From Gammaproteobacteria bacterium (lineage in GTDB: Bacteria; Pseudomonadota; Gammaproteobacteria; Pseudomonadales; Azotimanducaceae_A): a stretch of 23,476 bases of DNA. The notes beneath the pieces were generated by a model, which was not told the DNA's origin, searched no databases, and was given only the letters and a program-made list of their open reading frames with translations. The position numbers and the translations under genes were made by a program. Shown here piece after piece: positions 1-7,001 of this stretch. Within the stretch, counting starts at the first letter, position 1. Each line of letters opens with the position of its first letter. The stretch is taken from contig PBWF01000038.1 in NCBI GenBank assembly GCA_002728935.1, positions 9,369 through 32,844 of the forward strand, in the 5' to 3' direction.

Positions 1-1215
1 ACGAAGCAGGTTGAGATTCTAAAAGCGCTGATGCAGCAGCTCGACGAGGGCAAGAACATCGATGCTGGCGTTCAGTACCGCCATCAAACTAAAGCCTATG
101 TTTGTACTGACCGGGCAGCAAAGGAAGAGAAACAATTTTTCAAAAACCACCCTCAACTCATTGGATTATCTGGAGATTTACCAAAAAAGGGCAGTTACTT
201 AGCCCTCGATGACTTTGGGGTGCCCATTCTTGCAACGAGAGACAAGGATGGCCAATTCCGAGCCTTCCTAAACGCGTGCAGGCATCGAGGAGCACGTCTT
301 GCGAGCGAACCAAGGGGCCGCGCGAGCGTATTTATGTGTCCATTTCACCAATGGAGCTACGCGCCAACAGGCGAGCTCATCAACATTCCTAATGAGGACC
401 ATTTCGGCGCAATCGACAAGTCTTGTCGGGGACTTATCGAACTCCCGGCTGTTGAGCATCACGGGCTCCTGTTTGTTCATCCTGACAGGGATGGCTCGTT
501 AGATCCAATTCAACTACTCGGACGTGAACTATCCAACGAATTCAGCACGTACCAGGCGCACCGCTTATGCAATGCCGGTGAAACAACTATCGCCAAGCGA
601 CTCAATTGGAAGCTGGCCAATGATACCTTTGGAGAGACCTATCACTTTGGCAAGCTTCATAAAGACACCTTAGGTCGCCTCTTTTACGGCAATAACCTAC
701 ACTTTGAGTGTTTCGGCAGACATCATCGCTTTGTCACTGCTAGTCGAGGCATCGATGCCATCCGCGAGCAACCAGAGAGCGAATGGAAAATCGCTGATGG
801 CACCTTTGTGCTTTATCACCTTTTTCCGAACATTCAGTACCTTATAAGCGAGCATACCGCCACACTCATCAGGATCTACCCTGTGTTAGGCAACCCCTCC
901 TCTTCCGTAACTCGAATCAGCTTCTACTATTCGCCAGAGTTGATGGAGTACGCCCAAAACCGAGATGCAGGTGCGAAAGCCGTCGGGGACGTCTATGAGC
1001 CAGGCAATGATAGAGGGGGTAACGTGGAAGCTAATCTAGAGGTGTTCAAGTCGACCATCGAAGAGGAGGATTACGTGATGGGTGAAATGCAGCAGCGCGC
1101 TGCTGAGGATGGCACCTTAGATGAGATTATCTTTGGCAGAAATGAGCCTGCACTCCATCACTTCCACACAAGTTTTAATGAGGCACTAGGCGAACCTCCA
1201 CTTGAGAGACTATAG
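1..1215 (+). CDS. Rieske [2Fe-2S] aromatic ring-hydroxylating oxygenase, alpha subunit (5' partial)
   Basis: Oxygenase component of a Rieske non-haem iron oxygenase, expected to hydroxylate or demethylate an aromatic or related ring using electrons from a separate reductase. Numbering from the ATG at 31, the Rieske cluster ligands are Cys83, His85, Cys103 and His106 (CRHRG ... CPFHQW). The catalytic domain has the mononuclear-iron motif NDTFGETYHFGKLH, with His205 and His210, and a candidate third ligand Asp347 in the acidic EEEDY stretch. The C-terminal LHHFH segment is also typical. The frame is open from base 1 to the ATG at 31 (TKQVEILKAL), so the true start probably lies left of the window. 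No ferredoxin, reductase or beta-subunit gene is next to it here, so its electron-transfer partners must be encoded elsewhere. The family call is secure; the substrate is unknown. Confidence 0.93.
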   Translation, partial: TKQVEILKALMQQLDEGKNIDAGVQYRHQTKAYVCTDRAAKEEKQFFKNHPQLIGLSGDLPKKGSYLALDDFGVPILATRDKDGQFRAFLNACRHRGARLASEPRGRASVFMCPFHQWSYAPTGELINIPNEDHFGAIDKSCRGLIELPAVEHHGLLFVHPDRDGSLDPIQLLGRELSNEFSTYQAHRLCNAGETTIAKRLNWKLANDTFGETYHFGKLHKDTLGRLFYGNNLHFECFGRHHRFVTASRGIDAIREQPESEWKIADGTFVLYHLFPNIQYLISEHTATLIRIYPVLGNPSSSVTRISFYYSPELMEYAQNRDAGAKAVGDVYEPGNDRGGNVEANLEVFKSTIEEEDYVMGEMQQRAAEDGTLDEIIFGRNEPALHHFHTSFNEALGEPPLERL

Positions 1216-1601
1216 CCCCGGATACCATCTCGAGATGCTTGGATCGGATCAATTTACTATGTCGAAGCTCTACAAAAGCAACTTCCCGGAGCTCGCGATC
1301 GCCTCACCACGAAAACGAAAATAAGTAACTGACCAGGTCCAGCGCTGGAGAATCTATCCGAAAGAAAGCTACCGAAGCTCCAGGAGCGGCAGCAATACTA
1401 ATTATGGATGTACCGCCAGCAACATGCATGGAGACTCTTCAGCAACACATAGCGCTTGGTGCTAGTTACTCCTCAGGGATGGTACTGGCTGCAGGGGAGA
1501 GACAAATTTAGTAGTAAAGAATCGATAAGCTCGCCAATATAAAGTGTGATTGTCCGAATCCAGACTTGCAGAATCAAGAAAACAAACAGGGAAGGCATCG
1601 A
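1216..1601. other. Intergenic stretch with no convincing gene; possible decayed coding remnant
   Basis: About 390 bp between the Rieske gene and the crotonase gene. Only short open frames are present. One runs from 1235 to 1324 (29 residues). Another is open from 1329 to a TAG at 1509-1511 and contains APGAAAILIMDVPPATC. The latter faintly resembles the PA (protease-associated) domain of M28 peptidases, but the match is made by eye and is weak. No strong terminator hairpin and no tRNA were seen. It may be a degraded gene or simply an untranslated spacer. Confidence 0.4.
1588..1595 (+). promoter_or_regulatory. Shine-Dalgarno sequence that supports a TTG start at 1602
   Basis: AGGGAAGG lies six bases upstream of an in-frame TTG at 1602. 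The longer frame beginning at TTG 1566 has no comparable site, and no in-frame ATG occurs before residue 42 of that frame. This makes 1602 the better start for the downstream crotonase. Confidence 0.55.
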
Positions 1602-2354
1602 TTGGAAACTCTCGATATAAATGATATCGGTTCTGTTCGATTGGTTGAGCTCAACAGACCAGATGCTCTCAACGCACTGAATGGACAGATGGCTAAGGAA
1701 CTTGCAGAGATGTTCGCATCAGCTGCTATTGATGATAGTGTCAAAGTCATAGTGCTTACTGGCAAAGGCAGAGCGTTCTGGGCAGGTGCTGACCTGAAGG
1801 AGCCTGCAGAGGCTCGGGCCGAATGGTTTGGGAGGATGATAGAGTCTGCCATTGATTTACCAAAACCCTTTCTAATTGCCGTGAACGGTGTTGGGGTAGG
1901 TATTGGAGCTACTATCTGCGGGCTTGCCGACGCTGTCTACATGGCGGATAAAGCGCGTCTGCGCTGCCCGTTTTCAGCTCTTGGGTTAACCGCTGAAGCA
2001 GCCAGCACAATCACTTTTACGCAAAGTATGGGCAGACAAAGGGCGTCCTGGTTCTTGCTTGCCTCCGAGTGGATGTCAGCCCAGGAATGCGTCGACGCCG
2101 GGCTTGCACTAGGTGTTATCGAGTCGGACAAACTAATCAGCTACGTTATGACCCAGGCGGAAAAACTCGCCGCTCTGCCTCTCGCTTCACTGGAGCAGAC
2201 TAAGGCGCTGATCATGGATCCTATCCGCGACCAGCTCAAGCAAAACGTAAGAGCAGAAAACGCTGCCCTTGCAAACCTACGTGGTGGCGACGCCAATCGG
2301 GAAGCGCTTCTCGCTTTCCAAGAAAAGCGAGATCCCGATTTTTCTGGTCTTTGA
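1602..2354 (+). CDS. Enoyl-CoA hydratase/isomerase (crotonase) family protein
   Basis: Crotonase-fold enzyme acting on an acyl-CoA thioester, about 250 residues and so normal family length. The N-terminal strand VRLVELNRPDALNALN and the oxyanion-hole segment FWAGADLKE are characteristic. A second oxyanion strand lies in GVGVGIGATICGLADAV. The active-site region PFSALGLTAEAAST carries one glutamate at the position used by delta3,delta2-enoyl-CoA isomerases; the second glutamate of classical hydratases is not evident, so an isomerase-type reaction is at least as likely as hydration. The start is taken as TTG 1602 on the strength of the Shine-Dalgarno site at 1588-1595; the alternative is TTG 1566. 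It is followed after 31 bp by the VOC gene, suggesting co-transcription. Family confident, reaction uncertain. Confidence 0.88.
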   Translation: METLDINDIGSVRLVELNRPDALNALNGQMAKELAEMFASAAIDDSVKVIVLTGKGRAFWAGADLKEPAEARAEWFGRMIESAIDLPKPFLIAVNGVGVGIGATICGLADAVYMADKARLRCPFSALGLTAEAASTITFTQSMGRQRASWFLLASEWMSAQECVDAGLALGVIESDKLISYVMTQAEKLAALPLASLEQTKALIMDPIRDQLKQNVRAENAALANLRGGDANREALLAFQEKRDPDFSGL

Positions 2355-2385
2355 TTCGACTAAACAGGTTATCTGGAGTAAAAAG

Positions 2386-3162
2386 ATGAAGATCCAACTT
2401 CGCCAAATCTGCCTTGTAGCCCGTCAACTGGAGCCCGTTATCGAAGACCTAACTGATGTCCTTGGCATTAATCAATGTTACGTCGATCCAGGGGTCGGCC
2501 AATTCGGTCTTGAAAACGCCTTGATGCCCGTCGGTCGTAATTTTTTGGAGGTGGTCGCGCCGATTCAGGAAGGCACAGCCGCCGGGCGTTATCTTGATCG
2601 TCGTGGTGGTAACGGTGGCTATATGGTAATCACCCAGGCTGACAGCAGGGAGACACAGCAAAGAGTTCGCCAGAATGCGCTAGATAATGGGGTTCGGGTT
2701 GCTCACGAGTCACAGCGTGGTGACTGGAATCTCTGTCAGTTACATCCTGGTGACCTGAAAGCTGCCTTCTTTGAAATTGAATCGGATGCCCACAATGATT
2801 TTGACGGTTATTGGCATCCCGTTGGCGGTCTAGGTTGGGAGGGCGAGGTGAAGCAAGATGTGACTTTCAATTTCAAAGGCCTGGAACTCCAATGTGATGA
2901 TCCGCTGGAATTAGGGGAACTTTGGGCCAAGGTTGCGGGGCTTGATCTCCAACATCGCGGCAACCACTTCGCCATGGAACTCAACAATGCCACAGTCAGA
3001 TTTGTCGAAGCTACTGACGGTCGAGGTCCCGGATTGAGCGGAATTGATATCGACGTCGCAAATCGAGAACGATTGCTATCTCGAGCAGATAGGAAAGGTG
3101 CGGTAGTGAGTGAAGATCAAGTCGACATCTGTGGCGTTCACTGGTACCTACACGACATCTAG
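2386..3162 (+). CDS. VOC / glyoxalase-like domain protein
   Basis: A 258-residue protein of the vicinal-oxygen-chelate superfamily, close in appearance to the glyoxalase-like (Glyoxalase_3 type) group. Evidence is the start KIQLRQICLVARQLEPVIEDL followed by the strand FLEVVAPI, and a second repeat that begins near LELQCDDPLELGELW and ends with NATVRFVEA. This two-module layout is usual for the group. Members include dioxygenases, lyases and isomerases, so the reaction cannot be assigned. The open frame extends upstream to 2269, but ATG 2386 is preferred because GGAG at 2375-2378 lies seven bases before it and the upstream part overlaps the crotonase coding end. Its TAG stop shares the palindrome CTAG with the stop of the convergent CoA-transferase (4-bp overlap). 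Confidence 0.8.
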   Translation: MKIQLRQICLVARQLEPVIEDLTDVLGINQCYVDPGVGQFGLENALMPVGRNFLEVVAPIQEGTAAGRYLDRRGGNGGYMVITQADSRETQQRVRQNALDNGVRVAHESQRGDWNLCQLHPGDLKAAFFEIESDAHNDFDGYWHPVGGLGWEGEVKQDVTFNFKGLELQCDDPLELGELWAKVAGLDLQHRGNHFAMELNNATVRFVEATDGRGPGLSGIDIDVANRERLLSRADRKGAVVSEDQVDICGVHWYLHDI

Positions 3163-4298
3163 TCTAGTAAGTCCGAGGTACCCTCGCCCAGACCGGGCGC
3201 CGGTCTGTTTGCCGCAACTTCGTAATCTAATTCACCGTCAACCTGGAACGGCGAGCGAATCTCTCTAATCCTGCCTAATCTCTCGTCATCATAAATATTA
3301 AACATGCCCACAGCAGCGAGATGCTCGTCTCGCAAGAGATCTTCAAGGCTATTGACTGTTGAGTGAGGAATGTCTGCCTCCGTCAGGAGCAATTGCCATT
3401 CCTTTGTCGATTTTGTTTTGGCGATCTCTGAAATCTTGGCATACAGCTCATCAATATTCTTACTTCGCAATATGGGATTCGTCACCTTGCTGGAGGTTTG
3501 CCATTCAGGCTCATCGCTGAGTTCAAAAAATCGGATCCAGTGCTTTGTACTATAGGGAAGGATCGCCAGGTAGCCGTCGCTAGTTTTGTGGGGTCGGCGG
3601 TTTTCCGTCATTAACCGCTCGTAGCCTAACTCGCCCTCCTCAGGTACCAGAGAATGACCAGCCAGGTGCTCGGACAATAGGAACGAAGCCATGGTTTCGA
3701 ACATAGGAACTTCAATACAAACACCTTTGCCAGTTCGTGCCTTGTGTATCAAACCGGCCTGGATTCCCATCGCCAGATGCAGACCAACAACCTTGTCGCA
3801 AGCAATGGTCCGAACAAACTGTGGCGCGCCCGAATTATCTGCATTTATAGCCGCTAGACCCGATCGTGCCTGAATAATGTCATCATAAGCGGGTGCGCTC
3901 CTGTCCGGTCCTCGCTCACCAAAGCCAGGTGAATAGCAATACACTAGATTTGGATTAATCGCTTGCAGGGCCTCATAGTCAGCGCCGAGACTCGCGGCAG
4001 AGCTGGGTCTCATGTTGTGAACCAGCACGTCAGCATTTCCAATCAATTTCCGCAGCGATTTCTGCCCTTCCTCGGACTTCAGATCCAGCACAATAGAACG
4101 TTTATTGCGATTGAAATTCATAAACCCTGCGCCAACATCCTCAGTGCGACCAGGGCGCACCGCACGGAAGACATCACCCTCCTCGGATTCAACTTTGATG
4201 ACCTCAGCACCCAGATCTGCCAGCAGTTGCGTTGCATAAGGTCCAAGGACGATTGTCGTCAGGTCAATGATTCGAATACCGTCCAGCAGTTTAAACAT
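3159..4298 (-). CDS. Class III CoA-transferase (CaiB/BaiF family)
   Basis: Predicted to move CoA between a donor thioester and an organic acid, activating a carboxylic acid for further breakdown. The N-terminus LLDGIRIIDLTTIVLGPYATQLLADLGAEVIKVE is a textbook CaiB/BaiF opening (given here only as a position guide, residues 4-37). Further signatures are NRNKRSIVLDLKS and the helix with Asp168 (IACDKVVGLHLAMGI), which matches the catalytic aspartate of formyl-CoA transferases. The encoded protein is 379 residues, close to the usual 390-410. The frame is open to 4448, but homology begins at the Met at 4298. It is the last gene of the leftward operon that starts at 9077, 13 bp after the carboxylesterase. 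The acid substrate is unknown; it may be released by the esterase next door. Confidence 0.9.
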   Translation of the reverse strand: MFKLLDGIRIIDLTTIVLGPYATQLLADLGAEVIKVESEEGDVFRAVRPGRTEDVGAGFMNFNRNKRSIVLDLKSEEGQKSLRKLIGNADVLVHNMRPSSAASLGADYEALQAINPNLVYCYSPGFGERGPDRSAPAYDDIIQARSGLAAINADNSGAPQFVRTIACDKVVGLHLAMGIQAGLIHKARTGKGVCIEVPMFETMASFLLSEHLAGHSLVPEEGELGYERLMTENRRPHKTSDGYLAILPYSTKHWIRFFELSDEPEWQTSSKVTNPILRSKNIDELYAKISEIAKTKSTKEWQLLLTEADIPHSTVNSLEDLLRDEHLAAVGMFNIYDDERLGRIREIRSPFQVDGELDYEVAANRPAPGLGEGTSDLLD

Positions 4299-4311
4299 GA
4301 ATACCAATCGC

Positions 4312-5757
4312 TCAGTTGACAGCTGTCCAAAATTCCCGGTGCCGCTTGTCTGGGTCGTCAGCAATATAGCAATACTCATCCAGTATGAGGCATGACCGGC
4401 TGTCATCGTAGATCCGCCACTCCGGCAAGCCCGCTCCATTGGGGTCACCGGTTCTCACGAACTCGATCAACGTACCTGACCACTTGAGAGCCAGATCTTT
4501 AACGACCGGGTCTCGTCGGTCATGGAATATTCTTGAAGGAGTATCAGGGTTACCAAACGCATTGAATGTGAAGGCCATTTCGGAAGAGTGCGTAGCACCG
4601 AAGTGCTTGGTTTCCGGCAAGCTTGGCGCCAGATCAAATCGGTACAGCCAACCACCTGCCCCTTGCAACGCAGATAACTGAGCAACGTCCATGCAGATCT
4701 TACGGAACATATCCGTCCAAATCATTTCATGGATAGATCCCTCGGAAGCATCAAAATAGAACTCACGAAGTGCTGCCTGGTACCAAGCAGGATTTTCACC
4801 GTACAACATATCCGTTGCCAAATAATCATTTAGCTTAGGATAGTGGTCCTGTGCTTCGTCTTTACCCAATGTATAAAGGGTACCTTCTCGGGCATTGGTA
4901 CCAGCAATCAGTGGCACACCGGCTTCGCCTCGTGCCTTTATTGCGTCAGCCGTCGATTTTGTGATCACAGAGCCATCAACCGTAATTGCCGCTGGTAAAC
5001 CTGACCGAACGATCTCTTCTGCTGTCATCGACATCAGGTGCTCTGCGCAGGCATCAGCATCAATTTTCAAACGATCTGCAATCGCAGCCGACTGGTCTTC
5101 CGATGGTCTGTAAGCGGCAGTTGCACTGTGCGCAATCGCTTTATGGAAGAGACAGTCTGCAGCAGGTGCGCCCAGCAGACCAAGAACAGAAGAGCCACCC
5201 GACGACTCACCAAAAATGGTCACGTTTCCAGGGTCCCCGCCGTAGTCTTCGATGTTCTGCCGTATCCAGTTCAATGCAAGGATCATGTCCTTGAAGCCAT
5301 TTGAGGCCGAACCCTCGAATTCAGGCCCCTGGTCAGACAGATCCAGGTGGCCGAAGGCACCGACCCGAAAGTTGAGAGTAATAACGACCACATTACCCTG
5401 AGGCGCCAGTACCGAGCCATCATATTCATTGCCAGAACCGCCCCTGAATCCACCGCCATGTATCCAGACCATCACCGGAACCAGTCCCGATGACCTTTGG
5501 CCTGGGGTGTAAATATTCATGAACAGACAGTCTTCGCTAAGGGCCCCGTATATCCGCTGACCAAGCATTCCTGCCTTGTCTTCCTGCATGGCACGGTTGG
5601 GGAACTCGTTTGCCTCCCAGACACCCTCCCAGCCGCCAGCCATCACCGGTGAGTGGAATCGTTTTGGTGGCTCGCCATAACGGACACCGAGATACACCCG
5701 GCATCCGCGATGATCAAAACCCCTGATCTGACCGAGACGAGTCTGAAGAATACTCAT
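4312..5757 (-). CDS. Type-B carboxylesterase (alpha/beta hydrolase)
   Basis: Serine esterase of the cholinesterase/carboxylesterase type-B family, 481 residues. The oxyanion motif HGGGF is at residues 100-104, and the nucleophile elbow GESSG at 183-187 gives Ser185. The acidic residue is likely in NAREGTLY, and the histidine in ATHSSEMAF. SEDCLFMNIYTP is the family's SEDCLxLN signature. The start is placed at 5757 (MSILQTRLG), where homology to the family begins; the longer frame to 5916 would run into the selenoprotein gene in another frame and has no family match. No signal peptide is visible, so it is probably cytoplasmic. It lies 41 bp after the selenoprotein gene and 13 bp before the CoA-transferase. 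A role releasing an acid for CoA activation is inference. Confidence 0.92.
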   Translation of the reverse strand: MSILQTRLGQIRGFDHRGCRVYLGVRYGEPPKRFHSPVMAGGWEGVWEANEFPNRAMQEDKAGMLGQRIYGALSEDCLFMNIYTPGQRSSGLVPVMVWIHGGGFRGGSGNEYDGSVLAPQGNVVVITLNFRVGAFGHLDLSDQGPEFEGSASNGFKDMILALNWIRQNIEDYGGDPGNVTIFGESSGGSSVLGLLGAPAADCLFHKAIAHSATAAYRPSEDQSAAIADRLKIDADACAEHLMSMTAEEIVRSGLPAAITVDGSVITKSTADAIKARGEAGVPLIAGTNAREGTLYTLGKDEAQDHYPKLNDYLATDMLYGENPAWYQAALREFYFDASEGSIHEMIWTDMFRKICMDVAQLSALQGAGGWLYRFDLAPSLPETKHFGATHSSEMAFTFNAFGNPDTPSRIFHDRRDPVVKDLALKWSGTLIEFVRTGDPNGAGLPEWRIYDDSRSCLILDEYCYIADDPDKRHREFWTAVN

Positions 5758-5798
5758 TCGACCACAGGCACTTTTTCTCTCACTTCCCGGGGCACCTC

Positions 5799-6974
5799 CT
5801 AGGGTCTGCCTGCCGGTGCTAGACCAAACCAGATTGCCTGATCTGCTTCCCTGTCCCGCATGGCTCGCCGGGCCTCTAGGATGAGCCGGCCTGCCTCGGT
5901 ACCATCGTAAAACCATTCCTCGGTTGCCCAGGGTTCAATCGGACCTTCCGCCAACTCGCAGGCCAGTTCCTCATAGTAGGCTCTTATGTCATGAACCGTT
6001 CCATACATCGACCCGGCCGGAAAACCAACTTCGTCCCAGTGTTCACCATCGACAATCCTGACAAATCTCTCAAGTGCATCCGGCACCTGACCGGCACTGA
6101 TCTGCATCCCAACGGAGGTTCTGCCGTTCTTCTCACTGGCGCGGTCATAGGCCTGCTTCAGGGCCCTAGCTTCGTCAACAGCGGGATGCAGCTCCGTATC
6201 CATTCTCGGCGGCAGAGAACAGACAAGTGGTTCGCCCCCGGTTGAGCTGATACTCCGGGGAAACTCCCTAATTACAGGACCGTTTGATTCATTCAGCAAA
6301 CTGAAAGCCGCGCGCAAAACCTCGTGCTGGAATTGCTTGTCCCCTGGCTTGCCCAGCGCTCGACCTACCGGGAAGGCAGTATAGAGAGCTCTTGGAACTT
6401 TCATTCGTTCTGCCACCTCTTTCATTGGCGTCAGGACGACGGTTGCCAACCCAGCGGCTTCAAAAACGTGAGCCAGCGTACATACGGTACGCGGACAGAG
6501 GGGTCAGGTACCCGTAAGCAATACAACATCGACCCCCTCATCGAGCATTTCTCTCGCACAATGGGGTCCGGAGTCCAGGCGGATTTCCGACACGGTCACT
6601 GACTGGTTACCCGCGAAAGCGTAGTGGTTATCCGCAACATCACCAATGACGGCGTCCTCAGCCAGTTCCTCAAGACGATCAATCGGGAAAACAACATTGA
6701 TATCTGCAGCGAAACCGCCCCGGTCAAAGTTGACACTGTGATGTCCGAGGGCCAGGTCCCTCGCAGCTCTCGGCAGGGTCTCGTAATGATAGTCGCTGTC
6801 ACCCAGTTCAAATCCGTCACGTCCCACCCTGTGAAGAGCAGCTGTTGTGACAATTGCCACCTTCGCAATGTCCAGTGATTTTGGTTCATTGAAGCTGGTC
6901 TCATCGAACTCGGGTAGGGGCATACCTGCCGCAAACTTAGCAATCGCTGCCTCGTCTTTTCCAAAGACACTCAT
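5799..6974 (-). CDS. Selenoprotein of the glycine/betaine/D-proline reductase B (GrdB/PrdB) family, with in-frame UGA
   Basis: A single 391-residue gene read through a TGA codon at 6504-6506 that is predicted to encode selenocysteine 157. Before the TGA, features typical of the family are VAIVTTAALH, the FDRGGF segment and NVVFPIDRLEEL. After it, UPLCPRTVC gives a Sec157-x-x-Cys160 redox motif, and the rest (FPVGRALGKPGD and onward) continues the same family without a break. A SECIS-like hairpin follows the TGA. No pyruvoyl subunit (GrdE, PrdA) or other reductase component is nearby, so a Stickland reductase role is not supported; it is better seen as a Sec-dependent reductase of unknown substrate. 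GAGGAG lies 10 bp before the ATG at 6974. It is the second gene of the leftward operon, 27 bp after the ADPRG gene. Automated annotation would probably split it into two fragments, 6504-6974 and 5799-6449. Confidence 0.88.
6472..6496 (-). promoter_or_regulatory. Bacterial SECIS-like hairpin for the UGA at 6504-6506
   Basis: In the mRNA sense, 11 nt after the TGA, GCGUAC pairs with GUACGC around the 5-nt loop CGUAU (forward coordinates 6476-6492). After one C-U mismatch, three more pairs (C-G, U-G, G-C) extend the stem to 6472-6496. The loop begins 17 nt after the TGA and has G at its second position. Both agree with the bacterial SECIS pattern as I know it: an apical loop about 16-37 nt after UGA, a short loop, and a G among its first two bases. 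The hairpin lies inside the coding region, as bacterial SECIS elements do. Confidence 0.75.
6504..6506 (-). other. UGA selenocysteine codon (Sec157)
   Basis: In-frame TGA between GGT-ACC and CCC-CTC-TGT, giving GT-U-PLC. Coding similarity to the family continues directly on both sides with no frame change, so recoding is favoured over a true stop or a frameshift. Confidence 0.85.
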
Positions 6975-7001
6975 TTCAGATTTGCTCCTCAGCCGAAATT
7001 C

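Noticed and set aside
4299..4448. N-terminal extension of the CoA-transferase to 4448
   Set aside because: It overlaps the carboxylesterase 3' end; CaiB/BaiF similarity starts at MFKLLDGIR.
5758..5916. N-terminal extension of the carboxylesterase to 5916
   Set aside because: It overlaps the selenoprotein 3' end in another frame and has no esterase similarity before MSILQTRLG.
6504..6974. A complete short 156-residue protein and a separate 216-residue gene at 5799-6449, or a pseudogene broken by a nonsense mutation
   Set aside because: The two parts are in the same frame, family similarity runs through the TGA, the codon lies in a redox motif and a SECIS-like hairpin follows it. A selenoprotein explains all of this.
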